From: Oceanimonas sp. GK1
Lineage (GTDB): Bacteria > Pseudomonadota > Gammaproteobacteria > Enterobacterales > Aeromonadaceae
Direction: 5' to 3'
Assembly: GCF_000243075.1 (NCBI RefSeq)
Contig: NC_016745.1
Span: forward strand, 3,179,001 to 3,243,000
Length of the DNA: 64,000 bases
The translations under genes and the position numbers were made by a program. The notes under the pieces are model-generated. The model did no database searches, was not told the DNA's origin, and was given only the letters and a program-made list of their open reading frames with translations. This document shows positions 25,347 to 34,239 of the stretch, one piece after another; position 1 is the stretch's first letter, and every line of letters begins with the position of its first letter.

Positions 25347-27272
25347 ATGAACCAAGCCACAATACAAAACCAAATAACGGCGTTCACAGAGCTGGCTGCG
25401 CACCCCTACAACCAGCCAGTAGACCTCCATTTTGCGTTACCAACCCGCTTTTATGCGGGCATGTATGCCATTTGGTTGCTGCGCCCGGCGTTGCAGCAAC
25501 GATTTCCGTTACACAAACAGCGCCAGCAAGATTACCTTAAGTTTCTGGCCTGGTGCGTGGGTGTGGGCAGAAGGCAATATGCCCTGTTAAGAGAAAACCA
25601 GGCCTGGAACCAGGAACTGGATAACCCCGTAACACTGCCCCCCCTGCGTGGTGACCAGTGGCAAGGCTGTTACACCAATGCGGTATATCTGGCAGGCATT
25701 TATCGTGCGGGTTTCTGGCCTGCGTTTTATCTGCATAACAAAAAAATACGCCACCGGGCCACACGCTGGTTTTTTCGGGATGGCCGTGAGTTGCTTGGCT
25801 TTAGTGCACTGCCCCAGTGGCAACAGCAGCAAGTGCTGGCGAACTTTGGTAATGCTGAGCAATTTATTAATGCCATTACCCTGCCCAAAGATCACCAAAC
25901 CAAACATGGCATGGCGCGCCTAAAAGAGATGAATAAAGACATTCTCTCGCTCACCGCCACACCAGATGCTCACCTGGTGCAGAAGCAGGCTCACGCAGAT
26001 TCCATCAGCAAACCGCAGGCCTGGCTGGCCAGCCTGTGCTGGCCCATCACCACCCGTTTGCTAAACGCAAAATACAAAAAGCACGCCAAAGCAAGTGTGC
26101 AAACACTCTCCACCACCATGAAGGCGGTTAACCAGTTGCAGTGGCAACGCACAGCAGCTACTTCCGCCTTGCCGTTTGGTGTAAACCTCTATGGCTATGC
26201 CCGTGGCGAGCTTGGCATAGGCGAAGATGTGCGCATGATGGCGCTGTCGCTGGAAGCCGCCGGCATACCGTTTTGCATCATCAATATTGAACCGGGCAAC
26301 GATGTAAGCCAGCAAGACAGCTCGGCTGAACACTGGATTAGCCAGGCGCCCCAATATCACATCAACATATTTTGCATGACCGGCATAGAGCACTGCCGGC
26401 TGGTGTGTGAGCAGGGACTGGCACTGCTGCAAAACCATTACAACATTGGCCTGTGGCCCTGGGAGCTGCCCCAGTGGCCCGAGCCCTGGGAGCACAGCTT
26501 TCACCTGGTGGACGAGCTATGGGGCATAAGCCACTACACCGTCCATGCCTACCACAAGGCTCAAGTGCCGGTGCAGGCAGTGCCACTGCCGGTAATGCTG
26601 GGCGAGGTAAGCAATAAGCAACGCCGGCACTGGCAATTGCCCGAACAAGCCTACTTGTTTGTGTTCGCGTTCGACATGAACTCCACCCTTGCCCGTAAAA
26701 ATCCGGCTGGCCTGATCAAGGCATTTTTAACAGCCTTTCCGGACAGAACCGCCAGCGAAGTAGGCCTGGTGCTTAAAATAAGCCACCTCAAACAGCAAGA
26801 TCCCGCGTGGCAGAAACTGGAAGCACTTATTCAGCAAGACACCAGGATCCATCTGGTTGCGGAAGAATTGCGCCGCCCCGATGTGCTGGCGCTGTATGGC
26901 TGCTGCGACTGCTATATAAGCCTGCACCGGGCAGAAGGCTTTGGCCGTGGCCTGGCCGAGGCCCAACTGCTGGGGCTGCAACTGATTGCCACAGGTTACT
27001 CCGGCAATATGGATTTTTGCGCTCCTCCCACCCTGCTGGTGAAGCACCAGCTTAGTCGGTTGCAGCCCGGCGAATATTTTTATGGTGATGGCCAGCACTG
27101 GGCAGAGCCAGATATTGACCATGCAGCTTTGCTGATGCAGCAGTGCTTGCAAGAAAAACAAGAAGACACACAAACAGAATATAACCTTGCTCGCTTTACC
27201 CCAGACTATTGCGGCCAGGTGTTTAAAGAAAAACTAACCAGCATTAATCAACGAATCAGAGATCATCTATGA
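25347..27272 (+). CDS. Glycosyltransferase with C-terminal GT4/GT-B domain
   Basis: 641 residues. The N-terminal 260 residues are not recognisable, with many W, Q and H. From about 270 a GT-B fold begins (PFGVNLYGYARGELGIGEDVRMM), with NIGLWPWELPQWP in the first Rossmann domain and the nucleotide-sugar-binding LHRAEGFGRGLAEAQLLG (E-x7-E) at about 525. Proteins with the GELGIGEDVR motif occur widely in polysaccharide loci and are retaining transferases. Given the neighbouring manC, mannose is a reasonable donor guess. The stop overlaps the manC start by 4 bp. Confidence 0.8.
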   Translation: MNQATIQNQITAFTELAAHPYNQPVDLHFALPTRFYAGMYAIWLLRPALQQRFPLHKQRQQDYLKFLAWCVGVGRRQYALLRENQAWNQELDNPVTLPPLRGDQWQGCYTNAVYLAGIYRAGFWPAFYLHNKKIRHRATRWFFRDGRELLGFSALPQWQQQQVLANFGNAEQFINAITLPKDHQTKHGMARLKEMNKDILSLTATPDAHLVQKQAHADSISKPQAWLASLCWPITTRLLNAKYKKHAKASVQTLSTTMKAVNQLQWQRTAATSALPFGVNLYGYARGELGIGEDVRMMALSLEAAGIPFCIINIEPGNDVSQQDSSAEHWISQAPQYHINIFCMTGIEHCRLVCEQGLALLQNHYNIGLWPWELPQWPEPWEHSFHLVDELWGISHYTVHAYHKAQVPVQAVPLPVMLGEVSNKQRRHWQLPEQAYLFVFAFDMNSTLARKNPAGLIKAFLTAFPDRTASEVGLVLKISHLKQQDPAWQKLEALIQQDTRIHLVAEELRRPDVLALYGCCDCYISLHRAEGFGRGLAEAQLLGLQLIATGYSGNMDFCAPPTLLVKHQLSRLQPGEYFYGDGQHWAEPDIDHAALLMQQCLQEKQEDTQTEYNLARFTPDYCGQVFKEKLTSINQRIRDHL

Positions 27273-28693
27273 ACTTAGATCGCATTCACCCTGTAGTACT
27301 TTCCGGTGGCTCCGGCAGCCGCCTGTGGCCCCTTTCCCGTGCCGGTTACCCCAAGCAATTTTTGCCACTGGCCGGCGAGCAAACCATGTTGCAGGGCACC
27401 ATGCAGCGGGTGGCCGGCCCTCAGTTTGCTGCTCCGTTAATGATTTGCAACGACGAGCACCGCTTTGTGGTAGCTGAGCAGCTGCGCACCGCCCGCATTA
27501 CCGCCAACCGCATTATTCTGGAGCCCATTGGCCGCAATACGGCACCGGCAGTGGCGGTGGCTGCTCTTACTCTGCTACAACAGCATGAAGACGCCCTTAT
27601 GCTGGTGTTGCCTTCCGATCACGTTATTCAAAACGAGCCGGCGTTTCACGCGGCCATTGCCAGGGCAGAGCAGGCCGCCAGGCAGGGCAACCTGGTCACC
27701 TTTGGCATTACGCCCAACAAGCCGGAAACCGGCTATGGCTATATTCAGCAAGCCGAAGCATTAAGTGTGGATGGCGTACACAAGGTAGCCCGCTTTGTTG
27801 AAAAACCGGACGCAGACACCGCTGCCACCTATGTAGCCAGTGGCGAGTTCCTGTGGAACAGCGGCATTTTTCTGTTCAGTGCCCGCCAGTACCTGGATGA
27901 ACTGAAAGCCCACCATCCAAAAATGGTAAAAGCCTGCGAGGCAGCACTGGCGCTGGCAGAAAACGACCTTAACTTTTGCCGCTTGAACAAAGAAGCCTTT
28001 GCCGACTCTCCATCTGATTCCATTGACTATGCGGTAATGGAAAAAACCACTCATGCCGCCGTGGTACCGGTGGATATGGACTGGAGCGACCTGGGTGCCT
28101 GGTCTGCATTGTGGGACATTACCCAAAAAGACGAGCACGGTAACGCCAGCCATGGTGATGTGCTGCTGCACAACACCCGCAACAGCTATGTGCATGCCGA
28201 CCACGCCCTGGTGGCGGTAACCGGACTGGACGATGTAATAGTGGTAGCCACCGACGACGCCGTGCTGGTGGCCAACCGCAACAACGCACAAGACGTTAAA
28301 AAAATCGTAGACACACTCAAAGAGCAAGGCCGCTACGAGCATACCCTGCACACCACGGTGCACCGCCCCTGGGGCAACTATCAGGGCATAGACCTGGGTG
28401 AGCGCTATCAGGTAAAGCGCATTAGCGTGAAGCCCGGTGAGCAACTCTCTTTGCAAAAGCACTACCACAGGGCCGAACACTGGATTGTGGTAAAAGGCAC
28501 CGCCCTGGTTACCTGTGGCGACAAGGAATTTCTGGTGCGTGAAAACGAATCTACCTACATTCCCATGGGCGAGGTTCATCGCCTGAAAAACCCCGGCAAG
28601 GTAGAGCTGGAGCTGATTGAAGTTCAGTCTGGCGGCTATTTGGGTGAAGACGATATTGTAAGACTGGAAGACGGATACGGACGCACAAAATAA
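27269..28693 (+). CDS. manC: Mannose-1-phosphate guanylyltransferase / mannose-6-phosphate isomerase
   Basis: 474 residues, standard for the bifunctional ManC/CpsB/AlgA type. The N-terminal nucleotidyltransferase has VVLSGGSGSRLWPLSR, followed by EPIGRNTAPAVA and FVEKPD. The C-terminal cupin (RPWGNYQGIDLGERYQVKR, then EQLSLQKHYHRAEHWIVV) is the phosphomannose isomerase type II domain. It makes GDP-mannose in the cytoplasm, so the polysaccharide should contain mannose or a GDP-mannose derivative. No gmd or fcl gene is present in the window. Confidence 0.94.
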   Translation: MNLDRIHPVVLSGGSGSRLWPLSRAGYPKQFLPLAGEQTMLQGTMQRVAGPQFAAPLMICNDEHRFVVAEQLRTARITANRIILEPIGRNTAPAVAVAALTLLQQHEDALMLVLPSDHVIQNEPAFHAAIARAEQAARQGNLVTFGITPNKPETGYGYIQQAEALSVDGVHKVARFVEKPDADTAATYVASGEFLWNSGIFLFSARQYLDELKAHHPKMVKACEAALALAENDLNFCRLNKEAFADSPSDSIDYAVMEKTTHAAVVPVDMDWSDLGAWSALWDITQKDEHGNASHGDVLLHNTRNSYVHADHALVAVTGLDDVIVVATDDAVLVANRNNAQDVKKIVDTLKEQGRYEHTLHTTVHRPWGNYQGIDLGERYQVKRISVKPGEQLSLQKHYHRAEHWIVVKGTALVTCGDKEFLVRENESTYIPMGEVHRLKNPGKVELELIEVQSGGYLGEDDIVRLEDGYGRTK

Positions 28694-30642
28694 TGAAAGC
28701 ACTTTGTATTACCGGCATGAGCTCAGCCAGCTTGCAGCAGGTGGGCTCTTTATTCTTTGACGCTGGAGTAAACGAGGCTAAACCAGTAGAGCGTGGTGTT
28801 ACTGTTACCATCGGCAACTGGGAAAGGACCATCCTGGGCAAACAGTCTCAATCTTCATCGACTGTTAAAATATCGAACCTTTGGCGGCAACTGGCTGCAG
28901 ATTTGTTGCTCAACAATATGGATAGCAGCATCTGGGCCTGGACGAGCAGTACTAGTGCTTTACTGCTGGATTTTTGGGCAGAACTGGATCACGACATTCA
29001 TTTTCTATTGATAGGCTGCTCGTTACAGGAGGGCCTGACCAATGAAGTGAACAATGGTGCCAACCTCGAGGAATTGCAGAAGTATTATCATCAATGGTGC
29101 CGATACCATCAGACTCTGTTGCAATTCTACCTAACTCACCCAGAGCGTTGCCTGCTGGTCGATCAATATGTTGCCTTGAATAACGGTGTAAATTTGCTCC
29201 AAACGGTGAGTGATCGCTGGGGTTGGAACCTCTCGCTTAGTAAGAAGCTCACAACCAACTTTCAAGTAAATTCTTGCTCAAAACTTTCTTATTATCTGGC
29301 TCAGCAATTGATTACTGAGCGTTTCAAACTGCCAGATTTCGCACAAGAAATTACCGCTGCACAGCATCCATTGACTCTACCCCAGGATAGTGGTTTTACA
29401 AATGAACCGGCTATAACCGTTGAAGAGCTGCTTACCGTTTATCAACAAGAAAAGCAGGAGCAACAGCAGCAAGCAGTTATCTCAGAGCAGCAATATCAAT
29501 CAAAACTAACAGAGCTAAACTCACAAATGGCAGAGCTGATTTCCAGCAATCAGCAGCTGCGTCAGAATGAAGAGCAAGCCCGAGTACACTTAACCCATGT
29601 AGAAAACGAAGCCAAAAAACTACTGCTGGAACTGCATAACACTCAGCAGGAGCTGGAGCAGGCACTGCTGGATAGAGAGTCTATCCTGCAGCAGGCTAAT
29701 CAAGCACAACAAACTCTTAACGCAAAAATGACCGAGTTGGAAAACCACCGTGACCAGTTGACCCAAAGCGAAGAGCAATTGCGTGCCCGCCTGAACCATG
29801 TAGAAAACGAAGCCGAAAAACTGCTGCTGGAACTGCATAACACTCAGCAGGAGCTGGAACAGACACTGCTGGATAGAGAGTCGATCCAACAGCAGGCTAA
29901 TGAAGCACAACAAGCTCTTAACGCAAAGATGACCGAGTTCGAAAACCGCCGTGACCAGTTGACCCAAAGCGAAGAGCAATTGCGTGCCCGACTGAACCAT
30001 GTAGAAAACGAGGCCGAAAAACTGCTGCTGAAGCTGCACAACACCCAACAAGAACTGGAGCGGGCGCTGATCCGGCAAGATGAGCTGAAAAAACAACAAC
30101 AAACAGCCGAGTCGACAAAGTCCCTTGGTGCCCTACCCCGGTTGTGGAGCGGTAAAAAGACAGTCCTTCCAAAGCTGAACTTTAGCGAGCTGCAACTGCG
30201 CCATGTACAAGTAAACCCGGATTATGAACACCTCTGGTTCAGCCTGAAAAATCCAGAGTTTGGCAAACACCAGCTACCCCAGTGGCAGTTCCGTTTGTCC
30301 TGCGCCGCCATTCGGCCTGGCCAGTTTGGCAGCCAGCCTAAGCTGGAATTTCCAAAGCAGCCACAACAGCTGCTTGGCAACTGGTTTGCAGAAAGTCAGG
30401 ATGACTTTGGCGAAAAGCTGGAGCTTCGCTTCGCCCTACCGGACGCCATGGACAAAGGGCTGTGGAAAAAGCTCGGCACTAAGGATCAGCAACTGCTGCA
30501 GGCATTGATCAACCAGTTGCCGACCATGTTGCAACAGGCACAGCAATTACGCCCCACCCTCTCCCGATCGTGGCAGGACTGGCATAGCCTGGCAGAAGAT
30601 GTTCAACGCATTTACGCCCTTAAGGCAAAACCAGGAAAGTAA
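28693..30642 (+). CDS. Degenerate sulfotransferase-like domain fused to a repeated coiled coil
   Basis: 649 residues, starting on the last base of the manC stop. Residues 1-190 look like a P-loop sulfotransferase domain that has lost its active site. ITGMSSAS stands where family members have a GMHRSGTS-type PAPS loop, and WAWTSSTSALLLDFW stands where they have WGWKDPR. Residues about 255-480 are a coiled coil containing three copies of a 67-residue unit, the third partial. The C-terminal 150 residues form an unrecognised domain (LPKLNFSELQLRHVQVNPDYEHLWFS, in part). A catalytic role is unlikely; a scaffold or chain-length function in polymer assembly is my inference. Confidence 0.65.
   Translation: MKALCITGMSSASLQQVGSLFFDAGVNEAKPVERGVTVTIGNWERTILGKQSQSSSTVKISNLWRQLAADLLLNNMDSSIWAWTSSTSALLLDFWAELDHDIHFLLIGCSLQEGLTNEVNNGANLEELQKYYHQWCRYHQTLLQFYLTHPERCLLVDQYVALNNGVNLLQTVSDRWGWNLSLSKKLTTNFQVNSCSKLSYYLAQQLITERFKLPDFAQEITAAQHPLTLPQDSGFTNEPAITVEELLTVYQQEKQEQQQQAVISEQQYQSKLTELNSQMAELISSNQQLRQNEEQARVHLTHVENEAKKLLLELHNTQQELEQALLDRESILQQANQAQQTLNAKMTELENHRDQLTQSEEQLRARLNHVENEAEKLLLELHNTQQELEQTLLDRESIQQQANEAQQALNAKMTEFENRRDQLTQSEEQLRARLNHVENEAEKLLLKLHNTQQELERALIRQDELKKQQQTAESTKSLGALPRLWSGKKTVLPKLNFSELQLRHVQVNPDYEHLWFSLKNPEFGKHQLPQWQFRLSCAAIRPGQFGSQPKLEFPKQPQQLLGNWFAESQDDFGEKLELRFALPDAMDKGLWKKLGTKDQQLLQALINQLPTMLQQAQQLRPTLSRSWQDWHSLAEDVQRIYALKAKPGK
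29569..30069 (+). repeat. Tandem 201-bp coding repeats (about 2.5 copies)
   Basis: Units start at 29569, 29770 and 29971, exactly 201 bp (67 codons) apart, beginning EEQ and containing HVENEAEKLLLELHNTQQEL. Copies two and three are nearly identical in DNA; copy one has drifted. Such in-frame repeats can expand or contract by recombination without breaking the frame, changing coiled-coil length by about 10 nm per unit if fully helical. Confidence 0.9.
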
Positions 30643-30645
30643 CCC

Positions 30646-32004
30646 ATGACGGCGCAATATCAAACTCTCATTCATATAGGCTGTGGTACACAACCACCCT
30701 TAACACTTTACCGGCAATTGGCTGAAAAAACGGTGCTGGTGGATGCCGCCGATGCTGTGGTAAACACATTGCAGCAACAGGCTAGTGAAACACCCCAAAA
30801 GGTGGAGGTGCTGCAACGGGTAATCGCAGCGTCAACACAACCAGTATGCTTTTATGAGTACAACCTTAACTGGGTAAGCAGCCTTAAACCGGCACCAGAA
30901 GAACTTAAAGTGCTTTATCCGGGCCTTGCCCTTTTGCGACAAAACGAGCACACAGCGACTGGTCTGCCCGACTTCCTTGGTTCTATAAGCTGCGGTCAAC
31001 CGGGCACTAACCTGCTGATCCTTGACTTACAGGACCAGGCCGAAAACTTACTGCAGGCCCTGGCTCAAACAAACCTGCTTCAGTCATTTTGCTGCATTGT
31101 GCTTCCTCATCATCAGCAACAAGCACTCAGGATAAACAACCTGCCGCTACAGCTTCATCCTGCTGCCGGGCAATTGCCCGCAGAGCTGACCCAGGTGCTG
31201 AAACAACCGGAAGTGTATATCCTCCACCCCTGGCTGCAACAGCTTGCCGACCAGCAAAACACCATTGCCGGATTACAACAGCAACAGACACATCTGCAGG
31301 CAGGCAAAGCCCAAATGGAACAGGCTTTGCAGCAAGCAGAGCAAAGCGCCAAGCAACAGCAAGGAGAACTAAACGAAGTTAAGCAATCCTTTGACGCAAT
31401 CAGCGCCGAAAATACAACGCTTCGGCAGCAACTTACGCAAGCCCAACAACAGTACACCGAAAGTTCCACTGAACGACAAAGCCTTCAGCAACAACTCCAA
31501 TCGCAAACCCAATTGCAACAAACGCTGGAACAGCAAAACCAGCAACTGCAAGCCCAATATCAGCAGGCCACCCAAGCAGTACAGAGTGCCGGCCAAACCA
31601 TAGAAAGGCTGAATGAACAAATTAAAGGTCTGCAATCCGAAAATGAAGCATTTCGGGCAGAAATCAGTGAGCTGCAACAACGATTACAAACACGGGATGC
31701 GGAACAAAACACATTGCGCCAACAACTGGATGAAGCTAATAAACAAAAAGAACACGCGCTGCATCAAAACCATATCAATCATGAAGGCTGGAAAGCAGAA
31801 CAGGCACGCACTGCTCAGTTGGAACAAGAGCTGAACCATGCCAACAACGAGCTGGAACAGGCTCGTCAGCAGGCACAACAAACCAGCCTGCAGCTGGTAC
31901 AAGAGCAGAGCTCTCGCCAGCAACTGATTGAACAGGAAGTGATGAAGGCAGAAGCCCAGCTTGAATTAATCAAGGATGTGCTGCTTCGCAGCCAGGAAGC
32001 TTGA
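30646..32004 (+). CDS. Methyltransferase-like N-terminus with long coiled coil
   Basis: 452 residues. The N-terminus (LIHIGCGTQPPLTLYRQL, then VLVDAADAVVNTL) resembles an S-adenosylmethionine-binding Rossmann start, with an acidic residue after strand two. The domain (to about 185) resembles FkbM-type proteins but lacks clear later motifs. Residues about 190-445 are an almost uninterrupted Q/E/A-rich coiled coil. The layout of methyltransferase-like domain plus coiled coil recalls WbdD, which caps and measures O9a chains. Whether this domain is active cannot be told by eye. Next to the other coiled-coil protein, 3 bp downstream of it. Confidence 0.6.
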   Translation: MTAQYQTLIHIGCGTQPPLTLYRQLAEKTVLVDAADAVVNTLQQQASETPQKVEVLQRVIAASTQPVCFYEYNLNWVSSLKPAPEELKVLYPGLALLRQNEHTATGLPDFLGSISCGQPGTNLLILDLQDQAENLLQALAQTNLLQSFCCIVLPHHQQQALRINNLPLQLHPAAGQLPAELTQVLKQPEVYILHPWLQQLADQQNTIAGLQQQQTHLQAGKAQMEQALQQAEQSAKQQQGELNEVKQSFDAISAENTTLRQQLTQAQQQYTESSTERQSLQQQLQSQTQLQQTLEQQNQQLQAQYQQATQAVQSAGQTIERLNEQIKGLQSENEAFRAEISELQQRLQTRDAEQNTLRQQLDEANKQKEHALHQNHINHEGWKAEQARTAQLEQELNHANNELEQARQQAQQTSLQLVQEQSSRQQLIEQEVMKAEAQLELIKDVLLRSQEA

Positions 32005-32005
32005 T

Positions 32006-33505
32006 ATGGCCAAATCGAAGAATAAAAAAAGAATAAAAAAACGCACGTCACTCACTCCTGCACCTCGTTCAGCACACACAATCGCCCTCCCCTCGGCAGA
32101 AACATCGCGCTTGACTCAGGCCCGAACCCATTGGCTGTTTAATGAATGGGATCAGCTTACACAGGTCCAGCTGCAGGAAGTGGAGCAACAACCACAGCGG
32201 GAACAACTGGCGCTGCTAATTGCCAGCGCACACCAGCAGAAAGGTAATATAACCACAGCACAAACCTGGGCCAAGCAGGCATTAGCTTGGGGAGCCAGCC
32301 GCAAGGCGGTTGCCCAGGTTCTGGTTTCAGGCTTACATCACACCTTGGGGAGAGTAGCGATACTCCAAGAAGATGGTCAAAAAGCACAACGTCATTTCTC
32401 TGATTCTATATCTGTAATGCAGCTACAAGATACAGATACTGGAACTTTGGCAAAATTTCGTATGCATGACCAGATACAGCTTCTGAAAGAGAATATAAAC
32501 AACAGTGCTTGTAATGAATCACTAACCAGAGAGGATGTTAAGCAAGCTTTTCGCTATATCCTTAATCGTGAGCCTGAAGATGAAAAAACAATACTGTCAC
32601 ATGCACAACTTGCATCAAAAGAGAAGCTCAGAACAACACTGATAGAATCAGCCGAATTCACAGAGAAATACAACAAGCACCATCGAAATAAGGTATATAA
32701 AAACACAGAAGTGAACCTTAGTGAACAAAGAGTGATTTTTATGCATCTCCCTAAAACGGGGGGAAGTACAATGCATAAACTACTCGAGAAACACTTCCAC
32801 TCAAGTGAAATCTGCCCAGAGCGGTGGAATTATTTACGGGAATATCAACTTGGTGAACTGAGCCAGTATCGATTATTATCTGGTCATTTTGATTACACCA
32901 GCTGCAAAATGATTCCCGGGCTTAATAATAAAATTATCACTATGTTACGTGAGCCAAAGTCACGATTAATATCACTGTATTACTTTCAACGTGCACACAA
33001 AGCAGAAGTCATTAAGAGAGAAAGACTTAGACTAGCAGAACTGGCAAACCAGTACACTATACTAGATTTCTTTAAACTTGAAGAAGTTCAGCAACATACA
33101 TCGATTTCGAATGCAATGGTCAATGCATTAATCGGGGTTTCTCAGCTCAGACGTTGGGAGCATGCTGCAGATATAGAAGACAATCATCGAAAAACCACAT
33201 GCATGACAGACCAACAAAATCTTTCTCTAGCTAAAAAAAACCTTGTAAATTTAAATGCGTTTGGAATCATGGAACACTTTGATGATTCTGTAAAAAAAAT
33301 ATTTAAGAAAATAAATTTAGAAGTGCCATCGTCAATATCATGGGAAAATAAGTTAAATAAAGTCATGCATACAAACCCTGGATTGAAGCAAGTAACCAGG
33401 GAACCCATGACTGAAGAACTCAATGAAATATTATCAAAGCTAACCGCACTAGATCATCAGCTTTATGAGTTTGCTCTAAATAAATTCAAAAAAGACCTTA
33501 CATGA
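32006..33505 (+). CDS. Sulfotransferase (Sulfotransfer_2-like) with N-terminal TPR-like region
   Basis: 499 residues from ATG 32006, with AGGAAG upstream; a longer frame to 31976 lies inside the previous gene. Residues about 30-140 look helical and TPR-like. AFRYILNREPEDEKTI to EFTEKY is a DUF4214-like linker. From about 240, VIFMHLPKTGGSTMHKLL is a clear 5'-phosphosulfate-binding loop, and ITMLREPKSRLISLYYFQR matches the 3'-phosphate-binding motif. The enzyme should move a sulfuryl group from PAPS to a sugar hydroxyl, as in heparan 2-O-sulfotransferases. The 3' half is AT-rich, unlike the flanks. Confidence 0.82.
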   Translation: MAKSKNKKRIKKRTSLTPAPRSAHTIALPSAETSRLTQARTHWLFNEWDQLTQVQLQEVEQQPQREQLALLIASAHQQKGNITTAQTWAKQALAWGASRKAVAQVLVSGLHHTLGRVAILQEDGQKAQRHFSDSISVMQLQDTDTGTLAKFRMHDQIQLLKENINNSACNESLTREDVKQAFRYILNREPEDEKTILSHAQLASKEKLRTTLIESAEFTEKYNKHHRNKVYKNTEVNLSEQRVIFMHLPKTGGSTMHKLLEKHFHSSEICPERWNYLREYQLGELSQYRLLSGHFDYTSCKMIPGLNNKIITMLREPKSRLISLYYFQRAHKAEVIKRERLRLAELANQYTILDFFKLEEVQQHTSISNAMVNALIGVSQLRRWEHAADIEDNHRKTTCMTDQQNLSLAKKNLVNLNAFGIMEHFDDSVKKIFKKINLEVPSSISWENKLNKVMHTNPGLKQVTREPMTEELNEILSKLTALDHQLYEFALNKFKKDLT

Positions 33506-33597
33506 AACGCTAGAGCAAAACATTTTTCAACTTCACCTATCAAAGATAAGACGCCTAGTAACTCTATCTAAAATCACAACTGAACACTGAGTTTAAA

Positions 33598-34239
33598 ATG
33601 AGTATTGAAGAGTTAAAAACCAGAAACGCAAACATAACCTTAGACTTTGCAATAAGCATTTTCTCCTATCAAAATAAAATAGAGCGAGAGCTGAGGGAAA
33701 CATGGCTGGAAAGGATAAAGACCGGTGCCAGTCTCCAGGAAGTACTGCACGAGATCAGAGAAAACAGTAACTTCAACACCGATAATTTACAGAACACCTC
33801 ACAAGACAGCATAAGCATAGCAGATTCAAATTTAGACTTTCAGGCTGGCCTGAAAAGAAAGTTAAACGTAAAAATAAAAAACAATTCATCTCAAACTTAC
33901 CAAACAACGCCGGAAGAGCCACTCTTTGCATGCTATCACTGGTTCAATGAGGATGGCAGTGTATACGAGTTTGATGGTGTCAGAACTCCTTTAGCAGGCA
34001 CCATTGAACCTGATAATTCTTTGGAAATGGCAATAAATATCAACTCCCCCCTAGAACCTGGTAACTATCACCTTATGGTGACTATGGTATATGAAGGCCG
34101 GCACTGGATGGAAGAAGTGGGTTTAAATGTGAGTAAGGTGCTTATAAACGTTCAGGATTATGAGGGCAGCGACCTTACTCGTCAGGCACTCTCTGTTTTC
34201 AAACAACTACATGCTGCTGAAATGGAGGCATCCCAATAA
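33598..34239 (+). CDS. Free-standing Wzt-C-like beta-sandwich protein
   Basis: 213 residues. The first 70 are helical (FSYQNKIERELRETWLERIKTG). From about 80 to 185 the sequence follows the carbohydrate-recognition beta-sandwich pattern seen at the C-terminus of Wzt and in glycosyltransferase fusions: NNSSQTYQTTPEEPLFACYH, then DGVRTPLAGTIEPDNS, PLEPGNYHLMVTMVYEG and WMEEVGL. In O8/O9a systems such a domain recognises the finished chain end before export. KpsT here lacks one, so this protein may read the chain. It shares a TAATG overlap with the large GT4 gene. Confidence 0.65.
   Translation: MSIEELKTRNANITLDFAISIFSYQNKIERELRETWLERIKTGASLQEVLHEIRENSNFNTDNLQNTSQDSISIADSNLDFQAGLKRKLNVKIKNNSSQTYQTTPEEPLFACYHWFNEDGSVYEFDGVRTPLAGTIEPDNSLEMAININSPLEPGNYHLMVTMVYEGRHWMEEVGLNVSKVLINVQDYEGSDLTRQALSVFKQLHAAEMEASQ

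Noticed and set aside
29569-30069. Assembly artefact explaining the tandem 201-bp units
   Set aside because: The copies differ at scattered sites and keep the frame, so they look like real coding repeats.
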